Shown in pieces: positions 16,218 through 23,548 of a stretch of 64,000 bases of DNA. Each line of letters opens with the position of its first letter. The stretch's first letter is position 1. The notes below the pieces were generated by a model, which searched no databases, was not told the DNA's origin, and was given only the letters and a program-made list of their open reading frames with translations. A program made the translations under genes and the position numbers. Origin of the DNA: Nocardioides oceani (GTDB lineage Bacteria > Actinomycetota > Actinomycetes > Propionibacteriales > Nocardioidaceae); NCBI RefSeq assembly GCF_030412965.1, contig NZ_JAUHJQ010000002.1:1-64000 (forward strand), read 5' to 3'.

Positions 16218-17275
16218 GCGAAGTCACTCTTCCTGATCCGGGCGTGCACGCCCTTGACGACGTCGACGACCTGGGAGATCCGGAAGTCGGTGGCGGCGCT
16301 GAGGTAGGCGTAGGCCAGGGACCGGTCCATGCCGTACGCCGCCGCGAGCAGCGCGATCGCGGCGCGCACGCAGTCCTGCACGGCCACGTCGAGGTCCTCG
16401 TCGAGACCGGTCGGCAGGAGGTGCTCGGTCGTCTCGGCCAGCGGCCCGGCCAGCTCGCCGAAGCGGCGTACCGCCTCCTCCCGCGGCACCACGTCGAGGC
16501 GCACCGTCGCCCGCAGCGAGGCCTCCATGGCGGTCAACGAGACCTCCCCGTCGCCCTGGGCGAAGTGCGGGTCGCCGACGTAGGCCAGCGCCCCGGCCAC
16601 CTGCACCGGCAGGTAGAGGGTGGATCCGACGGTCAGCAGGTTGATGTCCAGGTTGCCGCCGTGCGGCCCCGGCGGCACCGAGTGCGGCCGCTGGTCACCG
16701 GCCACGGCGACGCCCATGATCCCCAGGAACGGCGCCAGCGGGAACGACACCGCCGGCTCCTCGCCCGGCCGCAGCGGCAGCCGGCCGTGCGTGCCGTCGT
16801 CGGTGACGGTGGCGAAGGCGGAGTAGCAGGCGGCGGCCTCGAGCGGGTACTCCCCGACGAGCGCGCCCCGCCCGTGCCGGTTGGAGATCACGCCGTACGG
16901 CACCCGCGGCAGCGTCTCGACCAGGGTCATCGCCAGCAGGTCGCCCGGCTCCGCGCCCTCGACCAGCACCGGCCGGTTCACCACGTGCGGCCCGTCGACG
17001 CCGAACGTGCGCGGCAGGTCGCTCGCCGCGATCGCGACCGCGTCCTTGAGCACGTCGGTCACGCCGCGGTCGCCGAAGAACCGCTCCGGGTCGCGGCCCT
17101 GGTCCTCGAGGATCCCCTCGTGGCTCACGGTGTCGAAGGTGACCTCCGTGCCGACCGCCACCCGCAGCGCCGGCTCGTCGGCCGCGCACGGCAGCCGTCC
17201 CCACAGCACCGTCTCCGGTGAGGCGGGCAGGTACGTCGCGGAGCGGATCGGTCCGGTGCCGGGCTGCAGGATCAC
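16214..17275 (-). CDS. Acetamidase/formamidase family protein
   Basis: A 353-residue FmdA/AmdA-family protein. Features seen are GDLLAMTLVE, the GGNLD(I)N segment (residues ~215-222, metal/substrate region in the family) and DPHFAQGDGEVS. Family members hydrolyse short amides such as formamide or acetamide with release of ammonia. As first gene of the island it may scavenge nitrogen from an amide by-product; the true substrate is unknown. The GTG start at 17275 lies 7 nt after a TACGGT -10 box, so the transcript is probably leaderless, and the candidate operator lies immediately upstream of that box. Confidence 0.8.
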   Translation of the reverse strand: MILQPGTGPIRSATYLPASPETVLWGRLPCAADEPALRVAVGTEVTFDTVSHEGILEDQGRDPERFFGDRGVTDVLKDAVAIAASDLPRTFGVDGPHVVNRPVLVEGAEPGDLLAMTLVETLPRVPYGVISNRHGRGALVGEYPLEAAACYSAFATVTDDGTHGRLPLRPGEEPAVSFPLAPFLGIMGVAVAGDQRPHSVPPGPHGGNLDINLLTVGSTLYLPVQVAGALAYVGDPHFAQGDGEVSLTAMEASLRATVRLDVVPREEAVRRFGELAGPLAETTEHLLPTGLDEDLDVAVQDCVRAAIALLAAAYGMDRSLAYAYLSAATDFRISQVVDVVKGVHARIRKSDFA

Positions 17276-17282
17276 CCGCCGG

Positions 17283-17288
17283 ACCGTA
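17283..17288 (-). promoter_or_regulatory. -10 box of a leaderless promoter for the fmdA-like gene
   Basis: TACGGT on the minus strand with exactly 7 nt to the GTG start at 17275, the arrangement expected for leaderless actinobacterial transcripts. The identical hexamer and spacing drive the thioesterase at 17722. Confidence 0.6.
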
Positions 17289-17289
17289 G

Positions 17290-17304
17290 GGAACGCTTGT
17301 TTCA
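17290..17304 (-). promoter_or_regulatory. Candidate purine-regulon operator, site 3
   Basis: The minus strand reads TGAAAC AAGC GTTCC, with the same arms and 4-nt spacer as sites 1 and 2 and one mismatch. It abuts the upstream side of the TACGGT -10 box, a position suited to a repressor. Confidence 0.5.
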
Positions 17305-17336
17305 GGCGTGTCTCGTCAGCGGTGCTCCCGCCGACC

Positions 17337-17678
17337 TCAGCCGAGCGCCAGCGTCACCGCGAGCAGCACCGCCGCCACCAGCACCGCGCCGGTCATCACC
17401 GCGCCCAGCCCGAACCGCGGCAGCGGCCGACCGGTCCGCATCGCCCGCTCCACGAGCGACCACCGCCGGTAGGCCAGTGCCGTCGTGCCGCCGCCGAGCA
17501 GCACCAGCACGACCACCATCGTCTGTCGCAGCCACGCCGGCTCGGGCACCTCGAGGGAGTGCAGCGCGACCGCGCCGGCCATGACCGCCAGCGCGGTGCG
17601 GACCCAGGCGAGGAACGTGCGCTCGTTGGCGAGCGTGTAGCGCGGGTCCGGCTCGCCGCCCTCGTCGTAGGCACCCAT
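17337..17678 (-). CDS. DUF202-family membrane protein
   Basis: A 113-residue protein with the DUF202 opening DPRYTLANERTFLAWVRTALAVMAGAVAL. Three membrane segments are predicted, at about residues 25-45, 53-75 and 92-112. Function is unknown for the family. I chose the ATG at 17678, just before the conserved part; longer in-frame starts would overlap the divergent thioesterase promoter. A GATGAT box lies 7 nt upstream. It is 61 nt upstream of the fmdA-like gene but that gap holds its own promoter. Confidence 0.78.
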   Translation of the reverse strand: MGAYDEGGEPDPRYTLANERTFLAWVRTALAVMAGAVALHSLEVPEPAWLRQTMVVVLVLLGGGTTALAYRRWSLVERAMRTGRPLPRFGLGAVMTGAVLVAAVLLAVTLALG

Positions 17679-17708
17679 GCCGCGCATCATCGCGCAGCCG
17701 CCGGTCGG

Positions 17709-17714
17709 TACGGT
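17709..17714 (+). promoter_or_regulatory. -10 box of a leaderless promoter for the thioesterase gene
   Basis: TACGGT followed by 7 nt and ATG at 17722, with no ribosome-binding site between. Confidence 0.6.
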
Positions 17715-17721
17715 CCGGGGC

Positions 17722-18522
17722 ATGCACGAGTACGACGCCCAGACCGCCGTCACGCCTACCGGCGCGGACACCTACGCAGCGGACCTCTCGGAGGGTTGGC
17801 ACGTCGGCGGCGGCATCAACGGCGGGTACCTGCTGGCGATCATCGGCCGCGCGATCAGCGAGCACCTGCCGACCAAGCCGCACCCGCTGTCGGTCAGCGC
17901 GTACTACCTCTCGGCCTCGGTCGCCGGCCCGGCCGAGGTGGCCCTGGACGTCCGGCGCGACGGAGGCTCGATGGCCACCGTCGCCGCCGACCTCCGGCAG
18001 GGCGACCAGACGCGGATCACCGCGCTGGCGACGTACGGCGACCTCACGAGGCTGGGCGACGACGTCCGCACCACCGCCGAGGAGCCGCACCTCCCGCCGG
18101 TCGAGGAGTGCGTGCCGTCGTCGCTGGCGCCGGAGGAGGTGCGCCGCGTCGCGCCCCTGATGCAGCGCTTCGACATGCGCTTCCACCCCGACCACGTCGG
18201 CTGGGCGGTCGGCGAGCCGGGTCGCACCGGGGTGATCTCGGCCTGGTTCAAGCTGGCCGACGGCCGCGAGCCCGACCCCGTCTCGCTGCTGCTGGCCGTC
18301 GACGCGCTCCCGCCGGTCACCTTCGACCTCGGCATGCCCGGGTGGGCGCCGACCCTCGAGCTCACCGCCCACGTCCGCGCCGTCCCCGCCCCGGGCTGGC
18401 TCAAGGTGCGGCACGCGACCCGCAACATGGCCGGCGGGATGTTCGAGGAGGACTGCGAGGTCTGGGACTCCACCGGCCGCCTCGTCGCCCAGTCCCGCCA
18501 GCTCGCCCGCCAGCCCCGCTGA
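17722..18522 (+). CDS. Acyl-CoA thioesterase family protein, double hotdog
   Basis: A 266-residue TesB-like/4HBT_3 protein with two hotdog halves. It opens with the VGGGINGGYLLAIIGRAI helix region (residues ~30-48) and HPLSVSAYYLSASVAG strand. The second half carries DALPPVTFDLG and WAPTLELTAHVRAVPAPGWLKV, and it ends with the DSTGRLVAQSRQLA strand typical of this group. It probably cleaves an acyl-CoA of unknown type. Transcribed divergently from the DUF202 gene across 43 bp. Confidence 0.82.
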   Translation: MHEYDAQTAVTPTGADTYAADLSEGWHVGGGINGGYLLAIIGRAISEHLPTKPHPLSVSAYYLSASVAGPAEVALDVRRDGGSMATVAADLRQGDQTRITALATYGDLTRLGDDVRTTAEEPHLPPVEECVPSSLAPEEVRRVAPLMQRFDMRFHPDHVGWAVGEPGRTGVISAWFKLADGREPDPVSLLLAVDALPPVTFDLGMPGWAPTLELTAHVRAVPAPGWLKVRHATRNMAGGMFEEDCEVWDSTGRLVAQSRQLARQPR

Positions 18523-18554
18523 CCCCCCGCCACCGGTCGCCGCGCCCGATGTCC

Positions 18555-18615
18555 AGCGACCCTGCTGTCGCTCCACACGCGTCCTGACGTGTGTGCAGCG
18601 ACCACACGGTCGCTG
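18555..18615. repeat. Inverted pair of short palindromes between convergent genes
   Basis: Three adjacent stem-loops: AGCGAC/GTCGCT (18555-18572), CACACG/CGTGTG (18574-18593) and a perfect 8-bp CAGCGACC/GGTCGCTG with a 4-nt loop (18596-18615). The outer two are diverged copies of one element of about 37 nt in opposite orientation. Lying between convergent genes, it may also act as a bidirectional terminator, though there is no T-run. Confidence 0.7.
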
Positions 18616-18636
18616 AAGACCCCCCGGATCGCGCCG

Positions 18637-20253
18637 CTACGGCACGCTGACCACGTCGGCGTCGTGGATGGCCGGCCCGCGCTCGCGCCACCAGGAGGCC
18701 GCGCGGCGTACGTCGTCGTGGTCGTGCTCGGCGAGCGCCTTGATCTCGGTGGCCCCCTGCATCCCGAGCGCGAACAGGGTGGCGTGCCGCTCGGCGGGCC
18801 GCTGCTGGGTGACCGCGGCGTCGGCGAGCAGCGTCGCGTCCTCGTCCGGCAGGTCGCCGCGCGCCATGCCGAGGTTGACCAGGGCTCGCGACCGGATGGT
18901 CGGCCGCTCCTCGCTGCGGGTGCGCCGGATGACCTTGTCCTCGCGGCCGCCGTGCCCGATGCGCATCAGCACCGTCCACGCCCGCGCCGACAGCAGGTCG
19001 TTGGGGTGGCCGGTCAGGCGCAGGCACTGCTCCGCCACGGCCGGCGCATAGGGGCTGGCCGCGATCACCAGCGCCGCGTGGTGGCGGCGCGGCTTGTGCA
19101 CGTGCAGCAGCGCCTCGCGCAGCAGCCGCCGGAGCATCGGGTCGGGCTCGCGGGAGTGCTGCGTCGGGGTCTGCGCCTGCGCGGTGGCCGCGAGCTCCGC
19201 GACGATCGCGACGGTCTGGGCGTGGGGGACCAGCTCGGCGGTCGCCCGCGCCTGGGTCACCATCCCGAACGCCCGCCGCGTCCGCAGCCCTCCGCTCACC
19301 TGCTCCCAGGACGGCTGCGGCAGGTGCACGGCGAGGTCGAAGAAGTCCAGCCGCCCGTCCAGCGGGTCCGGCCGCCGCAGCGCACCGACCACGGCGCTCT
19401 CCAGCTGGGGGAGGGCGTCGGGCAGGAGGTGCCCGCGGGCGATCTTGTACGCCGCGACGGACGCCGCCGCGCGGCGCAGGTTGCCGTCGTCGCTGCCGAG
19501 CAGCCGCAGCACGAGGTCGCCGGCCGGCGCGTCGGGCAGCTCGGTCAGCAGGTTCAGCACCGGCGCCACCACCTGGGTGTCGGGGTGCACCACGAAGCTG
19601 CCGATCGCGCGGAGCATGGGGCGCTGCGCCGCGCGGTGGCGCAGCATCGTCGCGGCGGCCTCGTAGCGCCGTACGTACGCCGGGCCGACCGCGACCCCCA
19701 GCTCCTCGACGAGCCGGCCGCACAGCTTCGTCCACTCCTCCTTGCGCAGGAAGACGCGGTCGAAGCGGTGCAGCTGCTCGGCCAGCCGCAGCCACAGCGC
19801 CCCGCCGGCGTCCCCGCGCTCGGCGGCGTCGAGCATCCCCTCGAACGACCCGGTCGTCAGGTCCTCGTCGCGCAGCGAGGTCTCCCGCGGCGCCGGGCCG
19901 CTGCCGAAGGAGCGCCGCAGGCCCGCCGACACCGACACCAACGACCCCTCGGGCAGCCCGAGGACCCGTTCGTACGTCGCCACCACCCGCCCCGGCACGG
20001 CCTGCAGCCCCGACTCCCACCGGGACACGCGGGTGTTGTCCACCTGGACGCCCTGCTCCTTGAGCACGCGCAGGAACCCCTCGCGCCGCGCCAGATCGGG
20101 GTCGGGCCCGAGCAGCCGGTTCGTGCTCAGCAACCACGCGACCCGCTGGTCCACGCCTACACCCAGCTCGGTCACCGGCGTGTTGTCGACGGGCAGCTTC
20201 TGCGGTCGACCGCGCCGGCGGGCCGCCCCCGAGCTCTCGCCGGTGCTGGTCAT
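18637..20253 (-). CDS. Putative HTH-type regulator with HEAT-like repeats
   Basis: A 538-residue protein I do not recognise by name. Residues 5-16 are basic with an RRRGRPQKLP AT-hook-like motif. Residues ~30-105 resemble an XRE-type helix-turn-helix (VDQRVAWLLSTNRLL...VDNTRVSRWESGLQAVPGRVV). The remainder (about 130-520) is Ala/Leu/Arg-rich alpha-helical sequence with repeats such as LRLLGSDDGNLRRAAASVAAY and IRSRALVNLGMARGDLP, consistent with HEAT/armadillo-type pairs. No signal peptide. ATG at 20253 follows a GGAAGGA site closely. It is divergent from the first surface-protein gene across a 233-bp, locally AT-richer gap, so it may regulate that gene; this is inference from position. Confidence 0.7.
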   Translation of the reverse strand: MTSTGESSGAARRRGRPQKLPVDNTPVTELGVGVDQRVAWLLSTNRLLGPDPDLARREGFLRVLKEQGVQVDNTRVSRWESGLQAVPGRVVATYERVLGLPEGSLVSVSAGLRRSFGSGPAPRETSLRDEDLTTGSFEGMLDAAERGDAGGALWLRLAEQLHRFDRVFLRKEEWTKLCGRLVEELGVAVGPAYVRRYEAAATMLRHRAAQRPMLRAIGSFVVHPDTQVVAPVLNLLTELPDAPAGDLVLRLLGSDDGNLRRAAASVAAYKIARGHLLPDALPQLESAVVGALRRPDPLDGRLDFFDLAVHLPQPSWEQVSGGLRTRRAFGMVTQARATAELVPHAQTVAIVAELAATAQAQTPTQHSREPDPMLRRLLREALLHVHKPRRHHAALVIAASPYAPAVAEQCLRLTGHPNDLLSARAWTVLMRIGHGGREDKVIRRTRSEERPTIRSRALVNLGMARGDLPDEDATLLADAAVTQQRPAERHATLFALGMQGATEIKALAEHDHDDVRRAASWWRERGPAIHDADVVSVP

Positions 20254-20373
20254 CGGTTCCTTCCGGGCAGGTGCGTCGAGGCGACTCCATGACCCGGTTC
20301 ACGTCGTCGGGCCTATTTATTGCAGAAGTAAAGACGACCTGCAACAAGTTCCGGGTGGTCTAAGCCGGATCCC

Positions 20374-20379
20374 TAGTGT
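20374..20379 (+). promoter_or_regulatory. Candidate -10 box for the first surface-protein gene
   Basis: TAGTGT, giving a 5' leader of about 100 nt that contains a GGCGAGC/GCTCGCC hairpin (20440-20455) and a GGAAGGAAAC ribosome-binding site (20471-20480). I cannot find a convincing -35. Confidence 0.35.
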
Positions 20380-20486
20380 TCACCTCGGCTCGGGAATCCG
20401 TGTCCTGGGCCACAGGGGCCCTATCGGTGGTTCCCTGCCGGCGAGCTCGCTCGCCACCTTTAATCATTCCGGAAGGAAACACACGC

Positions 20487-23096
20487 ATGAACAGCAGCGG
20501 CATCAAGCGGGGTCTCGCGGTTTCCGCGATCTCCGCGCTCGCGGTCGCCGGTATCCCGGCGCTCGCTTCCCCGGCGTCCGCCGAGACCGGCGACGTCATC
20601 CAGGTCCAGAGCGTGGGCCCGGCTCGCAACGGCGGCACCGAGGGCGCGCTCGTCGTCCTGAACGTCCGCAACGTCACCCCGGCCAACCTGAAGGTCATCG
20701 GCACCGACCTGACGAACTCGCCGAACAACGCCAACCAGTCCGTGCAGCTCGTCGCGGCCGGCCCGGTCGTCACCAGCGGCACCGCGAACGACACCACGCC
20801 GAACGACGGTCTCGACCAGATCACCGTCCGCGTCCGCGTGACCACGCCGGCCGCTGGCAGCACGGCGAACTTCGCGATCTTCGAGGACGACGCCGAGGCC
20901 AACCCCGACACCGACACTGACGGTGGCGGCCCCGACACCGACACCGACGGCCCGGCGCAGCCGAACGGCAACGGCACGGTCGAGGTCGACGAGGCCCGCG
21001 CGCCCGTCGCCGTCCAGACCTCCGGCCCGGTCGCCTCGGTCGACATCACCCCGGCGAACCAGACCGCTCCCCAGGGCACCGCGAGCAGCGCTTACACCGT
21101 CACGATCCGCGACAACGCGGGCCGCCTGACGCAGCTCTCGGGCGCCGAGGACATCGAGCTGAACGCTCCGGGTGCGGTCACGATCAACGGTGGCGACATC
21201 ACCGCTGACGAGATCCGCAGCGGCTCGGCGACGTTCACGGCTCAGTCCGGCACCCCCGGCCTGTACACGATCGAGGCCATCGCCGACGACGCGCCGAACA
21301 ACGGCTCGGACACCGCGACCCTCGACGTCGTCGGTGGCGCCACCTTCACCAACGCCAACGAGCTCGACGTCGTCACCGGCGCCGACAGCTGGAACGGCTT
21401 CGGCGACCAGGGTGCTGGCGACATCACCAACGACGCTCCGGCCGACGACATCTCTGTGCGCGTCGACCAGACCTCGATCCGCCTCGACTTCCGTTCGCCC
21501 GCCAACGCCGGCGGCACGGTCGTCCTGACGGTGACCGGCAACGGCGTCACCTTCGGCGGCAAGAACTCCACCACGGTCTCCACCGTGCTCGACGCGAACG
21601 GCGTCGGCTCCGTCACCATCACCCCGGACGCCGGCACCATCCAGGACACCGACTCGATCGACGTCGTCGGCTCGGGCCTCGACCTGGACTTCAACTTCGA
21701 CCGCGCCGAGATCACGAGCGTCGAGTCGGCTGCGGACACCTACGTGTCGGCGATCGACGGCAACGTCACCATCCCCGTCACGGTGCTCGACCAGTTCGGT
21801 CTCCCGGTCGCGGGTGCGCAGGTCGACGCTCGCCGCACCGGTCCGTCGAACATCGACGCCCAGCCGCAGGCGCGCAAGACCACCGACGCCAACGGGCAGG
21901 CCACCTTCACGTTCACCGACGTGAACGCGGTTCCGAACGGCCAGGACTCGGTCCTGTTCCAGGTCTTCCCGGACCAGTTCAGCAATGCGGTCGTCGACAC
22001 CGACACCGCCACCATCCGCTACACCACGGACGGCGTCGGTCGCGACTTCACCATCTCGCTCGACAACACCAACACCGGCGGCTCGGCGTACAACCCGGCC
22101 AGCGTGACCACCATCCCGCTGACCGACACCAACGCCAACACGGCTGCGGAGTTCATCGACGTCGCCATCGCCGGCGGCGAGACCGGTGCTCCCGTCACCG
22201 TCTCGGTGGACAACGGTGCGCTCATCCTGAAGAACGGCGAGACCCGTCTCGCGCAGGGCTCCGCCACGGAGACCGGTGTCATCGGTACCGACACGTTCGA
22301 CATCATCGGCACCAAGTCCGGTCTCGTCACGCTGACCGTCACCTCGGCCGGCCGCACCAAGACCGCGCAGTTCACGGTCTCGCCGCAGAACGACCAGTCG
22401 CAGGCGCGCAACGTCTCGGTCAGCGGTCCGGCCGAGGCCGAGGCCGACGACGAGCAGGTCACCTTCACGGCCGTCGTCACGGACGCCTTCGGCAACCCGA
22501 TCCAGGGCTTCTTCGCCGGCAACCTGAACGTTCAGGTCTCGGGTCCGGGTGAGCTGCAGGACACCGACGCCGTCAGCAACGCTCAGGGTCAGATCAAGCT
22601 GAACGTTCGTCTCGACGACGACGCCGTCGGCCCGGTCACCATCCGCGTCCAGGGCGTGCCCGGCTTCGGGTTCCAGTTCGGCGCGCAGGCCAACCGGATC
22701 AACGCCGGTGACACCACCGACACCGGCCCGGGCCTCTCCGCGTCGTCCAACGTCGCCGAGGCGACGGTGAACGTCAAGGAGGACGTCCCGGACGAGACCG
22801 ACCCGGTCGACATCAACGCCGTCGCCTCGGGCAGCAACCGCGCTTCGGACGGCTACGACCGCGTCCGCGTGGACGTCACCCCGGTCGACGCGGCTGCCGG
22901 TGCGGCCGTCGAGCTGTGGAAGATCAACAAGGAGGGCAAGGAGCGTCGCGTCAAGACCAAGGCGCTCAACGACCGCGGCTTCGTGACGTGGCTCCGCGTT
23001 GACAACAACGGCAACCGCAACAGCCGCTACTTCGCGGTCGTTCGCCCGACGGAGACCTCGAACGAGGGCACGTCGAACACCGTTCGCATCCGCTGA
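20487..23096 (+). CDS. Secreted Ig-like (Big_1-type) surface protein 1
   Basis: An 869-residue exported protein. The signal peptide is residues 1-32 (cleavage after ASPASA). The mature part is a series of beta-sandwich segments with the Big_1/invasin hallmark TVLDQFGLPVAGA...TTDANGQATFTF and VVTDAFGNPIQGF. An acidic DTDTDGGGPDTDTDG linker lies around residues 138-155. The last ~90 residues form a basic domain (SNRASDGYDRVRVDVTP...RYFAVVRPTETSN) that recurs at the end of the next gene. No LPXTG or C-terminal membrane anchor, so retention would need wall binding or S-layer-like assembly. T-ending codons (GGT, GCT, CGT) are commoner than in neighbours. Function is unknown; a cell-surface structural or adhesive role is inferred. 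Confidence 0.82.
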   Translation: MNSSGIKRGLAVSAISALAVAGIPALASPASAETGDVIQVQSVGPARNGGTEGALVVLNVRNVTPANLKVIGTDLTNSPNNANQSVQLVAAGPVVTSGTANDTTPNDGLDQITVRVRVTTPAAGSTANFAIFEDDAEANPDTDTDGGGPDTDTDGPAQPNGNGTVEVDEARAPVAVQTSGPVASVDITPANQTAPQGTASSAYTVTIRDNAGRLTQLSGAEDIELNAPGAVTINGGDITADEIRSGSATFTAQSGTPGLYTIEAIADDAPNNGSDTATLDVVGGATFTNANELDVVTGADSWNGFGDQGAGDITNDAPADDISVRVDQTSIRLDFRSPANAGGTVVLTVTGNGVTFGGKNSTTVSTVLDANGVGSVTITPDAGTIQDTDSIDVVGSGLDLDFNFDRAEITSVESAADTYVSAIDGNVTIPVTVLDQFGLPVAGAQVDARRTGPSNIDAQPQARKTTDANGQATFTFTDVNAVPNGQDSVLFQVFPDQFSNAVVDTDTATIRYTTDGVGRDFTISLDNTNTGGSAYNPASVTTIPLTDTNANTAAEFIDVAIAGGETGAPVTVSVDNGALILKNGETRLAQGSATETGVIGTDTFDIIGTKSGLVTLTVTSAGRTKTAQFTVSPQNDQSQARNVSVSGPAEAEADDEQVTFTAVVTDAFGNPIQGFFAGNLNVQVSGPGELQDTDAVSNAQGQIKLNVRLDDDAVGPVTIRVQGVPGFGFQFGAQANRINAGDTTDTGPGLSASSNVAEATVNVKEDVPDETDPVDINAVASGSNRASDGYDRVRVDVTPVDAAAGAAVELWKINKEGKERRVKTKALNDRGFVTWLRVDNNGNRNSRYFAVVRPTETSNEGTSNTVRIR

Positions 23097-23117
23097 TCTA
23101 GCACCAACCACGGGTGA

Positions 23118-23143
23118 CTCCCCGGGCCTTCGGGCCCGGGGAG
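23118..23143 (+). terminator. Strong hairpin terminator with TTCG tetraloop
   Basis: An 11-bp perfect stem (CTCCCCGGGCC/GGCCCGGGGAG) with a TTCG loop, starting 21 nt after the stop of surface protein 1. There is no T-run, as is common for actinobacterial terminators. Confidence 0.8.
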
Positions 23144-23214
23144 GAGCTCCCACCGGGGGCCCAGCTCCCGCAGCCCCCGGGGCTGCAACCCACCGATAGT
23201 CGGGACACACAGAC

Positions 23215-23265
23215 GCGGTCCGGGCCATTCTCTGTTTGCCGCTGCGCGAGAATGGTCCGGACCGC
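23215..23265. repeat. Long inverted repeat in the gap between surface-protein genes
   Basis: Arms 23215-23232 and 23248-23265 pair at 17 of 18 positions (GCGGTCCGG, then CCATTCTC) around a 15-nt loop. Role unknown: second terminator, leader structure or binding site. Confidence 0.75.
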
Positions 23266-23304
23266 CTGTCTCACCCTAGGGCAACCGGTCCGCCGGACCC
23301 CGAC

Positions 23305-23333
23305 AAGAACGCCGTGCGACGCACGGCGTTCTT
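23305..23333 (+). terminator. 13-bp hairpin in the gap between surface-protein genes
   Basis: AAGAACGCCGTGC pairs perfectly with GCACGGCGTTCTT around a 3-nt GAC loop, followed by GGCATTT. It would stop read-through in either direction. The remaining 23334-23548 holds no gene; the promoter of the next gene must lie there but I cannot place it. Confidence 0.65.
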
Positions 23334-23548
23334 GGCATTTGTGGCCTGTGGACCAGACCGTTGCGGCCGCCCAGGGCCTGTGGGGCGGTTCCGGTGTGCG
23401 ACCGGTCACGCGTCCAGGGCGGGCGAATGCCTCCGAAGAGCTTGGGTAAAGAACGCCGGGCGCTGGTCCAGACCACCGCCCGGGCGGGCTCGATCCGCTC
23501 GAGTCGGCCGGGAACGTCCCGGTCAACCGACACGGAGGTTGAACACGC

